Shown here one piece after another: positions 1 through 10,914 of a stretch of 64,000 bases of DNA; the stretch's first letter is position 1, and each line of letters begins with the position of its first letter. Where the stretch lies: contig OX940861.1 of the NCBI GenBank assembly GCA_954871525.1, forward strand, positions 14,182,842-14,246,841, read 5' to 3'. Made by a program: the position numbers and the translations under genes. The DNA comes from Parietaria judaica. Taxonomy: Eukaryota > Streptophyta > Magnoliopsida > Rosales > Urticaceae. Below the pieces are notes generated by a model. The model worked only from the letters and a program-made list of their open reading frames with translations. It did not search any database and was not told where the DNA came from.

Positions 1-345
1 AGAAGAGCTTAGGGCTTCTACTACTGTTCAGTCGGAGAAGAAGACGAGTAGACGAACATCGCAGGAAAAATAATGATAAAAAAGGAAGAGAGAGAAAGTT
101 CGCACGAAGAAAAATTAATATAATAAGAGGAGAGAGGAATAAAAGCGCGCAAAAAATATAATAAAATAAGAGGAGAGAGAAAGAGAAACAAGAGAAAGAT
201 ATAATAAAATAATAGGGGAGTGAAATTTACTTTTAACCTCACTTGCGGGCCCACTTCGTTTAATGAAGGGTATGGATTGATAAAGTGAATAGTACCGAGG
301 ATAGAAACCTCTACCGAATCCCAAATAAGGTCATTCTTGCAATTC
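1..345 (+). mobile_element. Terminal segment of a second MULE related to the 27.5-37.3 kb element
   Basis: This edge-truncated stretch resembles the right end of the large Mutator-like element (about 37090-37345). Shared in the same order are a GCTTAGGG-Y-TTCT segment, a GTCGGAGAAGAAGACGA-like run, purine-rich GAGGAGAGAGAAA blocks, CGTTTAATGAAGGGTATG, an AGTACCGAGG block, and a final ATCCCAAATAAG(A/G)TCA. Both copies have the same orientation. The shared sequence appears to stop near 335-345 here and near 37345 there, which is my best estimate of the element's right border. No coding sequence is visible. Only the comparison within this window supports the assignment. Confidence 0.6.
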
Positions 346-365
346 ACCCTACATGATATGCATTA

Positions 366-1754
366 GAGTTAATTGTGGCAAAAATACCTAACTTTTGTCA
401 ATATTCTCTAACAGGTACCCAACCTCAATAAATGTAGGCGAAAGTACCTAACGTCGCACTTTTGTCGTCGACCAACTAACACCGTTAGTCTCCTGCCTAC
501 GTGGTCATTAGGCTGTCTCATGTGACATGCCACGTGGCACAAGCTACCAGGTGACCAAAGGTTTGGTACTTTTACCGTTGACCCCACGTGGCATTTTTAA
601 AAAAATTATTATTTTTATTTGTTTTCCTTCCCGTTGGCCCACATGTTTTAATTTTTTTTACATATGTCAAATATAATCAAATAATTTTATAAAAAAGTAT
701 TTATAAAAAATATTTTTTGTTTTTCTTATAAGAGTATTTTATAATTTTTTAAATACATGATATTATACAATATACACACATGTATTGTAAACCTTGTTTG
801 ATATTATAAAAAAAAATATTTAATATACATATGTGTATCGTAAAAACGTAAACCTTGTTTGATATTGTAAAAAAAAAAGGAAAAAAAATATTACTAGAAC
901 AAAAAATTAACATATATTGTATATATATGTGTGTGTTAAATAACAATTGGGTTTGTGGTTTTGAATTTATATTAGTACCAAAAACGCATATTTTTTTAAA
1001 AAAAAATTATCACTTTAGAACCAAAAATAACGCTATGAAGGTTAAACACAATTTTTTTACCAATCGCAAACTTTCGGTTTAAATTCAGTTTGAACCGCAT
1101 TTGATATAAAAAAAATTATTAATCATGCCTTAGTTTCATATATGTTATATGTATGCCTTAATTTTGATATTAAAATGCTCATGATATTATATACAATAAT
1201 GTTTTAGTTTCAAAAAATTAATATAATATATTTAAAATTATAAATTATTCCTGTAAGAAAAATAAAAATAATATTTTTTTTATAAACAAATATTTTATAA
1301 AACTATTTGATTATAGTTAACATATGTTAAAAAAATTAAAACATGTGCCACGGGAAAGAATTTTTTTTTAATAAATTAAAACTAATAATTTTTAAGGAAT
1401 TATTTGATTATTTACAAAAATAAAACATATTCTTTTTTATAAATACGTATTTTATAAAATTATTTGATTATGTTTGATATATGTAAAAAAAAAACATGTG
1501 TGCCGACGGGAAAGAAAAAATTAAAAAAAAATGCCACGTGGCGGCAAAAATACCCAACCTTTGGCCACGTGGCGGCTTGTGTCATGTGAACACGCCACAT
1601 GAGACAGCCTAATGGCCACGTAGGCAAGTGTCGAACGGCGTTAGTTGGTCGGCAACAAAAGTGCAACGTTAGGTATTTTTGCCTACATTTATTGAGGTTG
1701 GGTACCTATCGGAGAATATTGCCAACGGTTGGGTATTTTAGCCTCAATTAACCC
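366..1754. mobile_element. MULE-type MITE with long TIRs (copy A)
   Basis: The first and last roughly 200 bp are imperfect inverted repeats. The left end begins GAGTTAATTGTGGCAAAAAT and the right end, read on the minus strand, begins GGGTTAATTGAGGCTAAAAT. Both continue with matching GGTACCCAACCTCAATAAAT and ACGTGGCCATTAGGC-like blocks. The flanks TATGCATTA (357-365) and TATACATTA (1755-1763) match at 8 of 9 bases, the 9-bp target duplication size typical of Mutator superfamily elements. The AT-rich middle encodes nothing I recognise, so the element is non-autonomous. Confidence 0.85.
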
Positions 1755-1831
1755 TATACATTATACATATGATACTATGATATTACATTATATATATAGC
1801 TATATAGAGGATATTAAACTGAGGAGATAAT

Positions 1832-2202
1832 GGGTGCGTTTGGCACAGCTTATTTAGCCCTGTTTTTGTTTATAAAATAAACTTAACCGCTTTTCAGGTG
1901 TTTGGCAAAATTGTTTTTCCAAAAAACACAAAATCGATTTTGAATTTTTGTACATGAATTGTAAAAGCTAGAATTCGTAGCTTTTGGTTTTTTCTAAAAA
2001 CAAAAATACGGTTTTAGTCTATTTTAGTCTTTTTAGCCTAAATAAATTTTTTTACCAAACGCTAAATCAGTTTATGTTACCAGCAACAATGGTTTTATAA
2101 ACAATTTACCAAACACCTGCCGGTTTTTTTCAAAAACAATTTATTTTTTAAACTAAAACTGAAAACATTTTTTGTAAAAATTAAGCTGTGCCAAACGGGC
2201 CC
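1832..2202. mobile_element. Short TIR MITE, superfamily uncertain
   Basis: The left end GGGTGCGTTTGGCACAGCTT is mirrored by GGGCCCGTTTGGCACAGCTT on the opposite strand at the right end (18 of 20 bases). Inner sequence is also partly palindromic, with AAAAACA/TGTTTTT stretches. The flank AAT occurs on both sides and may be a 3-bp target duplication as in PIF/Harbinger elements, but hAT-like ancestry is not excluded. A degraded relative lies at about 19150-19540. Confidence 0.65.
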
Positions 2203-4080
2203 AATAGTGAGTCATGCTGTTTATTTCATGGAGTTTGAATCAAAGACAAGTTAGGACCACTAAAATTATTTTGGGCGGTTCTTGATTTTGTTATTATGTT
2301 CCTACTAACTTATTTTCTTTGTAAAATGATAATATGTGATGCAATTATGTCCTTGTTGGGTTATTTCATAAAAATTCTTTGTTATTATTGAACATAAAAC
2401 TAACATAATTGATTTTGGTTATATATCACAGGGGTTAAATTAAAATAGGAACAAAAACACAAAAAGAAATGCCACAAGAAATATTATTTGTTTCATTTTT
2501 CAAAAAGCTTAATGTGGAAGTTAGTGTATATTGCTTTTAGAAAAAATTAGAGCGTAATAGGTAAAGGCGAAGAAGCTTTAAGATTGTGGGCATAATTGGT
2601 TCACAAGCGATTCTTGGGAAAAGATGATTCACTTCACACGCCCCAAACTTTTGAATTTGAATCTTTCTACACCCTACTAAAGTTTATCTACCACAATCAT
2701 CCATTATAACTAGGTTTTGTGGATTGATCTGTCATCAATTATTGTTGAATCAAACATTGTTTTATATCACCATCATCGCGTATACACAATATGATTAAGA
2801 CTACACCAAATAATCAAATAATAAACTTTATTATAATATCAAAGTAAATAATTAATGAGTATCAGTGTATCACTATATGCAATCTTTTATTATTTATTGT
2901 AAGATAAATATTTTTTAACATTAATTTTTTCCCCTCTCTACATAATATCTCTCTTCGTAGATTGATTATATTACGTTCAACATCGTACTTTTGTCTCTAT
3001 ATAAATCTTCAGTCAAGCTGCTATTATCTGTTATTGGACACTATTTCCAACGTAGCTTTTTTATTTATTTTAAATATCTAATAGACACGAGAATGCAATG
3101 TTTGGTTTGGTCAATAACCTTATAGTTATAATTAAGTAATAATCTTATATATAGGGATCCAAACAAAAATATAAAAGAAAAGTAGTAAATTAAAAATATA
3201 TTTATATATATATATATCGTTAAGTGAGTAATTAACTAATTATATCGAATTATTATTCTCACTACAAAGTACAAAGTACATGCTATATCAATAAGATTAG
3301 TTTATGATCACCAGCAGAACTGGGAGGATATTATTGTCATCGCCGTTGTGTGTCACTTTTCAGGAACAACACACGACTAAGCAAGCTCGTAGTCCATTAT
3401 TAATATATTCAATGTCTTGGTGCCATGCCGAGCTATTTAATATATGTATATTAATAAGACCAGTTTTCTAGTGGCTTACGTAATTGGCTAAAAGAACCAT
3501 CCTTTTATCTTTTTTTTTTTTTTTTTTTGAAGAGGACCATCCTTTATCTATATTCCTGCTTTCTTTCTTTATCCATATTTTAAATAAATAAAAAAATCTA
3601 TCTAACTCAAGAAGCGCAATCCATGTAATTTATTTGTCGATATATATACATTTATGTGTGTGTGTGTCGCTGAAAGCTTATAAAATTAATTTAATTCCAT
3701 GTTACGTATACGTGTTTGTACTATCATAAAACACAAAGCAGGTGTTTCGAACACGTATGCATGGTTTCTACTGCAAATCATTTATGAGAAACGACAGGAT
3801 GAGATACGAGGACACGGTGGTGGTGTCCCTCTCACGTGACTACGAGGGGCACGTGAGTCTAATGCTTTAAGGGAATCAGGAGATATATATAATTATTAAA
3901 GGCTTCTTTTAATTAGATTTTGTATTGTTCGCGTTTTAAATATTTAACAGTGTAGTTGATGTAATTGTAAGAGGTGAAAGTTTAAACGAGACAATCATTA
4001 GTGAATTTAAAAAAAAAATATGCAAGCATGGTCGTCGTTATATATATCTGTATCTATTTATTAAAAAAAAAAATTGAAGG
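2203..4080. other. AT-rich intergenic spacer, no gene seen
   Basis: I see no supported exon or RNA gene on either strand. The stretch has long A/T runs, a poly-T tract near 3511-3529, and a TG repeat near 3656-3668. It also has two CACGTG palindromes (about 3834 and 3850) inside a short GC-richer patch. Confidence 0.5.
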
Positions 4081-4099
4081 TAAAGCCAAAGTGCATACA

Positions 4100-4720
4100 C
4101 TGACTCAATAGTGTTTATGTTGTCGCCTGTGGATACTTCGTCGCTGCGTACTTCGAAACTCGGGTACCTGCAAAACAAAGGTTAGCGTAAAACTCCGGGA
4201 AGGCTGAATCGCGGACTAGGTCGCTCTCTTTAAGGTGTTTCGCGGCTCTGCCTCGGTGCTCGCAGTTTGTGATTGCCTCGTCACCCCCAGGATAAAACAG
4301 CCCAGATCTATTCTGTCTCGACCGACACCGTGCACTCGGTATCGATCGGAATCACTCAAACCCTCGGAATATTTTGCTCGGAATACTGTATATAGCTCTG
4401 CGATTTTGAGATGTGAAAAACGAGAAAAATAACGTTCAGAAAAATAAACGTGGAGAGAAAGTGGGGTTCGTGGACTGACCAAACCAAACGCGTAGGACTG
4501 AATCTTTTCCACGTCAGAAAATAATTTTTCGCAAAATTAATTTCGGCAAAAGTAATTAAAGTTTTAATTTCAGCAAAAATACCAATTAACTTTTCGGCAA
4601 AAAGAATTATGTTTGCACCAGAATACTCAACGCACGCACCACACCACACCGCGTCCGGCCGGCCGGACGGCGGCGGCGCACGCGCGCGTGTGTGGTAGTT
4701 CGGTGATGCATTTGGGTGAG
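4100..4720. other. GC-richer unresolved segment, possibly a retroelement LTR relic
   Basis: Base composition is clearly richer in G and C than the flanks. The segment contains no convincing exon. Phrases such as GGTCGCTCTCTTTAAGGTG and a TATATAG-like site near 4388 resemble plant LTR promoters, but I find no second copy in the window and no target duplication. It ends in a very GC-rich patch (4621-4697) holding the perfect 18-bp palindrome CGTCCGGCCGGCCGGACG at 4652-4669. The LTR idea is only a suggestion. Confidence 0.3.
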
Positions 4721-4782
4721 TCCTCCCTCATCCACAAAATCCTATGACCCTAAGGGCCCAAGCCCTTAGCTCAATCCATTGG

Positions 4783-4825
4783 TTTATAAACCATTCCAAA
4801 TTCATGTCTCCAACCCATGTGGGAC
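4783..4825 (-). promoter_or_regulatory. snRNA-type USE plus TATA pair (minus strand)
   Basis: On the minus strand GTCCCACATGG matches the plant snRNA upstream sequence element RTCCCACATCG at 10 of 11 bases. It is followed after about 24 bp by TTTATAAACC. That spacing is the one used by RNA polymerase III-type plant snRNA promoters such as U6. The sequence immediately downstream is not a U6 or other snRNA I recognise, so this may be an orphan promoter. Confidence 0.35.
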
Positions 4826-5049
4826 TCTTTGTGAAAGAGAGGTATACAATGCAAATCATAAAATTTCATTACTTGTATTACAAGTTCCAACAGTTTAACT
4901 TTTCAATCCCTAGTATTTATAATACATTTTTTAAACCTATATTGATATAATAGTTGCCTTTTCTTATAGCTGAAAAGGTAACAAAGATATCAAGTGAGGA
5001 AATTCTTAAATCAGACAATCATCAAGAAAACGACAACAATCGGGATTAT

Positions 5050-5518
5050 GGGTTAATGACGGTAAAAATACTCAAAGTTTGGTCAAAGAACCCCTCGTGT
5101 ACTCAAAGTTTAAAAGTGGTGGTAAAAATACCCAAAGTCGCATTTGGGGAGTTGACCACTCCATTCTCGTAACGCCGTTAACTTACCCGTTAACTATGGC
5201 CACGCGGGCAAACGTTGGTTGTTGACATAACAATTTTTGCCAAATGGATGAGCCCAAATAAGTCTTGTTTACGACAAAATAACAAATTAAACTCCTAACT
5301 AATACTATTTAATACAACTAATTGAACCCCTAATGATTACACTTAACAAAAAAAAATTGTCCATGTGGCCAGGGTTAACGAGTAAGTTAACGGCATTACG
5401 AGAATTAAGTGGTCAACTTCTCAAATATGACTTTGGGTATTTTTGCCATCACTTTTAAACTTTGGGTACACGAGAGGTTCTTTGACCAAACTTTGGGTAT
5501 TTTTGCCGTCATTAACCC
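5050..5518. mobile_element. MULE-type MITE (copy B, 469 bp)
   Basis: The element starts GGGTTAATGACGGTAAAAAT and ends with the complement of GGGTTAATGACGGCAAAAAT. Roughly 170 bp at each end pair as inverted repeats, sharing CAAAGTTTGG, GGTCAAAGAACC and TAACGCCGTTAACTTAC-like blocks. No matching 9-bp flanks are evident, so the target duplication has decayed or the ends are slightly misplaced. The centre is only about 120 bp and carries no gene. It is a shorter member of the family seen at 366, 17530 and 63672. Confidence 0.75.
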
Positions 5519-5878
5519 TAATCTTAAACTTTGACATTGTATACTTAAACGACAACATCTACAGAAACAGAAACAGAGACAAGAGACATAAACGACAATC
5601 GTTTACTCATTCTTTTTTCCCATCCATTCCAAAACTGTTTTCTAACATAACACCCTTCATATTTTGTGTACACATAACAATACTTACAATCTCAACACAA
5701 CCAAACCTCTTAAACTAATATAATTTCCATATATTTACATCCAATGCTATAAGTTTTTTTCTTTAATTAATTTGGTGTCACGGAAAAAATTGAAATAGTA
5801 ATAAAATAAGAATTGTAACTCGTTGAGACTTAAACTTTATTAAAAATACAAGTTCAAATGCTCTATCATAAGCTAGCA
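5519..5878. other. Spacer downstream of the TRM-like gene
   Basis: This is AT-rich sequence between MITE copy B and the stop codon of the minus-strand TRM-like gene. It presumably holds that gene's 3' UTR. TTTATT-rich stretches near 5830-5845 could act as polyadenylation signals, but none is assignable with confidence. Confidence 0.4.
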
Positions 5879-8800
5879 TTATAGACAATGCAGTAGAAGT
5901 TGTCCGGTGATCTCGTCGAGAAGAGTGTTGAGCACAAACTTCTCGACGTCCCTCGCAACGTCGCCCACTTCAATAAACGCGAAGAAACTCTCGCTCCACC
6001 CTAAGTCCCACATGCAGTTCACGTCCAGTTCTCTACCGTGCACGTCCCTCTCCTGCATCGCAGGCAAGTACTCCTCGGCCCCGCCAAACCCCCCGTGCAC
6101 CCTCAGCTTCTCGAAGTCCCGGCTCAGCTCCCTAACTAGCCCGTCGAAAGCCCTGATCTTGACGAGCCCGATCGTGGCCTTGGCATGGTTGGGGTACAAG
6201 GAGAGCTCTTGCCTCCGCCCCTTCCGTCGCATCAGCTCGTAGCCGCAGTCCAGCGCGAGCCTTCTCTGCTCCTTCTCGTGGGAAGCGTGGCCGATTTCAG
6301 CGTTCTCGTCGTCGTGGGAGCTAGGTTGAAAGACATCGATGGGGATTTCGAGGTCAAAGAGAGCCACGGCGGTGTTGAGAAACAGTGGGCTCTTGACGAG
6401 AATATCCTTGAGCCGGTCTTCGCTGTCAGTCAACGTGATTGGCTCTTCAGCTGGCTCGGTTTGTTCGATGGCTTGAGGAGCATTGGCATCGACGTTCATG
6501 GTTTCTGCAATAATGTAACATAAATGTCAACAAGGACCAGCTCGGGGCTAGCTCCGTTATCGAGTATATACATGGTTCGAGCCCCGCGACATATCGAATT
6601 TGAAAAACACTCAGCCTACCAAAAAAATAAAAACAATGTAACAAACGGAATGTAGAGTTTGGATTTTTTTTTAGAAGTAAAACTGTTTTTTATTTTATTT
6701 TTAGAATGTCGTTATTATTAGAAAACGACATAAACCCACTAATAATACAATGTAAAACGACAATATATTTGTTTATTTGTGACATGAATCAGGCTAAATC
6801 TACAAAACGACATCAATTTCGTCTTCGTCGAAGTTACGGCGAAAGCACACCTTTCTGTGTTACTTAACATAATGATCGCTGTAATTAATAATTATATATA
6901 TCTAGAAAACGACAGAGCACGAAAAACGACATGGAATCTCCAAAACGAGAAGAGTTGAGTGAAAATATAACAAGTACAATGGAATGGATCTTTAAGCATT
7001 ACAAAGAAAGGATTAAACGTACCATTAAGTCCATTTTCAATATCTAGGAGCTCTTGATCTTCACAAAGCCGGGCTTGATTTGGCTGATCATCAAGCGACA
7101 CATCTTGGTTCGGCTCTTGAGCTGGTTCTTCCATTCTTGTACGGACATCTTCCTTCAGCGTAAACACACCAAATCTCTTCTTCGCTTCTTTAATCACTTC
7201 TCTTTCATCCCTTGCCTCTTCTTTGAGGAGTTTTTCGCGCCTTCTCGGATTTTTCGCTTCTTTCGGAGCAGAGCTCGGGTTCCTCACTGATCTTCTGGGC
7301 ACAATGTCATCCACTCTTTGGGACAATTTATGTTCGTTATAGCTTTTCGGCACCTTGATCCTCTTTAGAATCGGTTCTGTTTTCGGTGAACTCTGCTCCG
7401 AGTTTGATAGTTTCGATAATCTGACAGCGGTAGCTTCAACTGAATTTCGGTCTCGGAACACTTCATCTTGGTGCTGAACGTTTGGAGGAAGTTCAGACTG
7501 GACTGAGTTAGTACTTCTTCTTTTCGGACTCTTCTTGTTCGGCTTCTCTTTGTTCAACTGAGTCGGCTTGTTCGATTTTGATAAAGCGCTCATCGAGCTT
7601 GCTTCGCTCCCTTTCGGTTTCCTCGCCGGAGAAACTGTAAGCTTCGTGTTTCGGTCTCTCACCGGAGGCTGATGCTGTCTCTCTTTTTTAGCTGGAGGAT
7701 TGTTCTTCATGCTCATCTCCTGAGCTCTCTCTTTCCTCGGTGCAGCCATTTCGGATCTCGTTGTCGGTTTTTCGCCATGGGAAACTACATCGAAGCGGAA
7801 ATTCGAAGGCACGGTTCTCTCTCTCACACCCATAAACGAACTGTTGACCACAAAAGGGCTGGTTTCAGCTTCCACTCTCAGTTTCTTCGCAAGTGACGCT
7901 GTTTCCTTGCGACCCGACATATTCCTGATCTCTTCTTTCGCCTTCGCACCGACCGTTGAAGATACACTTCTCGAATTTTCTACTTCGGGAAGATTCTCAA
8001 GCCCCATCAGCTTTGCGATCACACTCGGAATCCTTGCTTTCTGCGTTGAGGTACTCGGTTTCGGCTTGAATTCTCCCAATGTGGAAGAACTTATGGCATT
8101 GGCGCCAAAACTTGCCGACCGGCTATGAGAGCCGTGTTTCTCGGTCCTGTCGAAGGAGAATCTTGGTCGGTCCAGCCTCCACTCCTCGGCGACAGCCGCA
8201 CCTCTATCTTCCTCTTCGTCTTCCTCAAGCAGTTTGATCCGGTTTTTCCTCTGCGGTTCGGCCAACTTCCCCGAAGCTTCTTGCAAATCGACGAGCATCT
8301 TCAGGGAATTCTCCAAGTCGACCGCTCCTTTGAGCAGATCCTTCCCAATCTGGATCGAAAACTGGTCAAGATTCACGCCGTTCGAGCAGGCGCGGAGGAT
8401 CTGGTTCAGCCGATTCGCGCCTTTCGCGATCTCGTCGATTTGGACCGCTTGAAACCGTTGGGAATTACCGCCTCTTGTTTCCATTTTGCTAGTTTGAGCC
8501 GGCCTCACGCCAATTTGCTGCAGAAACTCTAGCGCGAAGCTCGTCGTCGACGAGTCGGTCCGTCCAGTTCTCCCGCCGTTTTGGAGCGCCAAAGACAAGG
8601 CGATGGACAGGTCTCCGATTTGGTGCGAGCTTCGAGCGCCACCATCGTTGTACGGGACGATGTGCTGTCCCGAGTCTCCGACGAAGGATGACCTGTTGCC
8701 GGCACTAGACCTCGGCCGAGCATTTCCAGTTCCGGCGCCAGTCTAGGTGATGAAGCGTGAAACACAAGTTTCCTTTTTTTTCAGTCACGTTATCATTTAA

Positions 8801-9348
8801 AGTGATTAAAACTTGAGAATACAGGTTTAATGGTGATCAGTGATTAATTAATAATTACCATATCATTTGTTCTAGCGTCCTTTGATCGTCTGTAGTTTTT
8901 CCTTGCGTAAGAATACGCGTCTGCACAATTAAGCACGTGATTAAAAAACAAATAACATCATTATATACAAAAGTAAGCCCTTTATTTAATTTTTCTAACT
9001 TGATTAAGCTTAAAAATTGAGAAATATTTTTTAATCATAGAGGAACTAATAAATAACAGAATTAATAACATGACAATTGTATCATTTCCACTCCTCAGCA
9101 GTAAATTAAACAAATTAAAATGAATTAATTTATATATAAGTACATTTTACATTGTTGCATTGCCATGCATAGCAATAGCATACAAACAAGTTCTTATTCA
9201 AGAAAGCGTAATAATAAGAACGCAAACCTAAGACGGCCGTCGAAGAAGTACTACTCCGGTTCGAGCTCTGCAAAGACGAAGCCAACCGCTCCTTCCTCTG
9301 TCTCAGATCGTCCAACAGCTTCTGCGCGAAATCCGATCTCCTCACCAT
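5879..9348 (-). CDS. TRM/LONGIFOLIA-like protein with DUF3741 and DUF4378
   Basis: Four exons join in frame: 9348-9228, 8920-8859, 8742-7023 and 6504-5879, giving 842 residues. The start is the ATG at 9348, opening MVRRSDFAQKLLDDL, the usual N-terminus of this plant family. The DUF3741-type motif IPSVIAKLMGLE sits near residues 299-310. The middle is a long, basic, low-complexity linker, probably disordered. The last exon (from about residue 634) is the DUF4378 domain, ending LLDEITGQLLLHCL. Family knowledge: related Arabidopsis TRM proteins recruit TON1 and PP2A to cortical microtubules and affect cell elongation and division-plane control. Which TRM subgroup this belongs to cannot be settled by eye. 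Introns start GT and end AG. Intron 3 (7022-6505) carries a SINE close to its acceptor and a cluster of AAACGACA repeats. No disabling lesion was seen. Confidence 0.88.
6521..6634 (+). mobile_element. tRNA-derived SINE in intron 3 of the TRM-like gene
   Basis: About 114 bp with a tRNA-like head (GGCTAGCTCCGTTATCGAG, a box A-like stretch; GGTTCGAGCCC, a good box B) and an A-rich tail (CCAAAAAAATAAAAAC). It is flanked by the perfect 9-bp direct repeat AATGTAACA at 6512-6520 and 6635-6643. It lies antisense to the host gene. The left target duplication begins only 7 bp from the exon-4 acceptor at 6505. Confidence 0.8.
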
Positions 9349-10800
9349 TGTTGCCGCACGTCTCACGACAACAAACGTTCACTTTATCTCCGGGAAATCG
9401 CAGACAATCACTTGTGTGTTTTCCCTGTCTACAACGTTGCTGTGTTTTGTTTTTTAAGTTTTGTTTTGCAGTTGGAGTGAACCTTTCGGAGTTGGGTGGG
9501 GTGAGGAGTCCATTCCAAGATAATAAATGAAGTAATTCTTCTCTTCTTTTTCCGATTTACCCTTTTTTTTTTTCTGACTTTTATTCTAATCTAAGCAATG
9601 GTCGGATATCAGAGCCCTTCTTGTCTTTCAAGTTTCCCTTTTATGTCACTATATTTTATTTTTCTCATCTTTCTGTTGTGTGATAAATCAAATAGATTGT
9701 TCATGAAACTGACAAGGTATATTGTTGTGACAAAGAAATAAGTATTTATTCAAAAATGTGGTTGTGTGATCTTGGATTTAGAGTGGGTAAAGTGTCTTTG
9801 GGAGTTGTTGGGACTTGGTAGTCAAGAAACGCATCACTTTTAGTGTGGACATTCCCCTACGCTATTCGTGATCTTAATGTCATCTACATAAAATCAAACT
9901 TTCAAGATTATCATGTTAATATTTTTTGATAAATTCATAAAACTTGTTGATGTCTGGTATTTTTCACAAAATATATAAAATATAGAGCAGGTGGTTATTA
10001 TAGAAATTAATTGCATATTTATGGATACGGGATCGCGGTGATATTTTTACGGTTGTTAGAGATGAAATCAGGACCGGAAACAAGAAATTTAAGAAAATTG
10101 ACTATTGGGATTTTGTTTGAATTTACATTTGCGGTACTAATTTATAAAGATTGGTCTTTTTTCTTGTAAATATTATACCTATTTTTTAATATAATTAAAT
10201 AATTAACTTAGAATCATATTAACACCTAAATTAAATTTTCACAACATAATATGAATTAAAAGCCATATTGGTAATTTGGTATACTTCGAATCATGCCGTT
10301 TATCGCCGATAAAACGGTTGTTGTTTTCTACGGATCTAGTTTGCTTACCGTTAATCGGTGGAAAATCGCTAAAACTGTAGATTATCGTTACCGACACTTA
10401 TCGAGGATCATCAACACTTTTCGATGGAAAATCGTTAAAATATTTTAAAGAATATATTTGCTCAATTTTTATATAGTGTGTTATAAATACCAAAAATAAA
10501 ATCATGTCATGATGTGTAATCACTAATGAGTACTCAATAAATAATATCATACACAAACATATGTAAATACAAATATGCGAATAAGAATAAATTAAGAGAA
10601 ACTATGAACGGCTCCACTAATCTTTTAAATATAATCATATTTCTTCTAAATAGAAAAAAAATCATTATAGCAATAAGTTCACAAATTTACAATATAAGAA
10701 TTTAATATGCATATACTTATTTATTTATATGATGGTAAATTTGCTATCATTTATTAAAAATGCATAATGCTGTTATTGATTTTGTCAACTATCCATTTAA
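9349..10800. other. Upstream region of the TRM-like gene, then spacer
   Basis: The first 200 bp upstream of the start codon probably include the 5' UTR and promoter of the minus-strand gene. Beyond this the sequence is AT-rich without supported exons. At 10290-10440 there is an odd low-complexity patch in which GCTAAAAC, TTATCG and CGATAA-type words recur. No repeat ends could be defined. Confidence 0.4.
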
Positions 10801-10803
10801 AAA

Positions 10804-10855
10804 GTCCCACATCCACAGAGAGAAGAAGCGAGTTAGTGAAAGCTTGTTATAAAAA
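10804..10855 (+). promoter_or_regulatory. U-snRNA promoter elements (USE and TATA)
   Basis: GTCCCACATCC at 10804-10814 matches the plant snRNA USE (RTCCCACATCG) at 10 of 11 positions. TATAAAAA at 10848-10855 follows after 33 bp, the spacing characteristic of RNA polymerase II-type plant snRNA genes such as U2. A U2-like 5' end follows immediately, which makes the assignment coherent. Confidence 0.6.
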
Positions 10856-10866
10856 CAAAGAGGAGC

Positions 10867-10914
10867 ATAACTTTTATCGGTTTGGCTATGATAAGCGTAG
10901 TATTGTAAGTCCCC
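10867..10914 (+). pseudogene. U2 snRNA-like 5' fragment, degenerate
   Basis: The stretch ATAACTTTTATCGG followed by TTTGGCTATGATAAGCG and TAGTAT tracks the known U2 snRNA 5' region (ATACCTTTCTCGGCC..TTTTGGCTAAGATCAAGTGTAGTAT) with several substitutions and small gaps. The identity fades after GTAGTAT, before the branch-site-recognition region could be confirmed. Together with the USE/TATA pair just upstream, this looks like a truncated or decayed U2 gene with its promoter left in place. A different lineage-specific small RNA using the same promoter cannot be excluded. Confidence 0.5.

Noticed and set aside
5050..5518. 9-bp target duplication for MITE copy B
   Set aside because: Flanks CGGGATTAT and TAATCTTAA do not match.
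8125..8532. Plus-strand ORF opposite the TRM-like gene
   Set aside because: Antisense shadow; no domain, and the minus-strand frame has the conserved family motifs.
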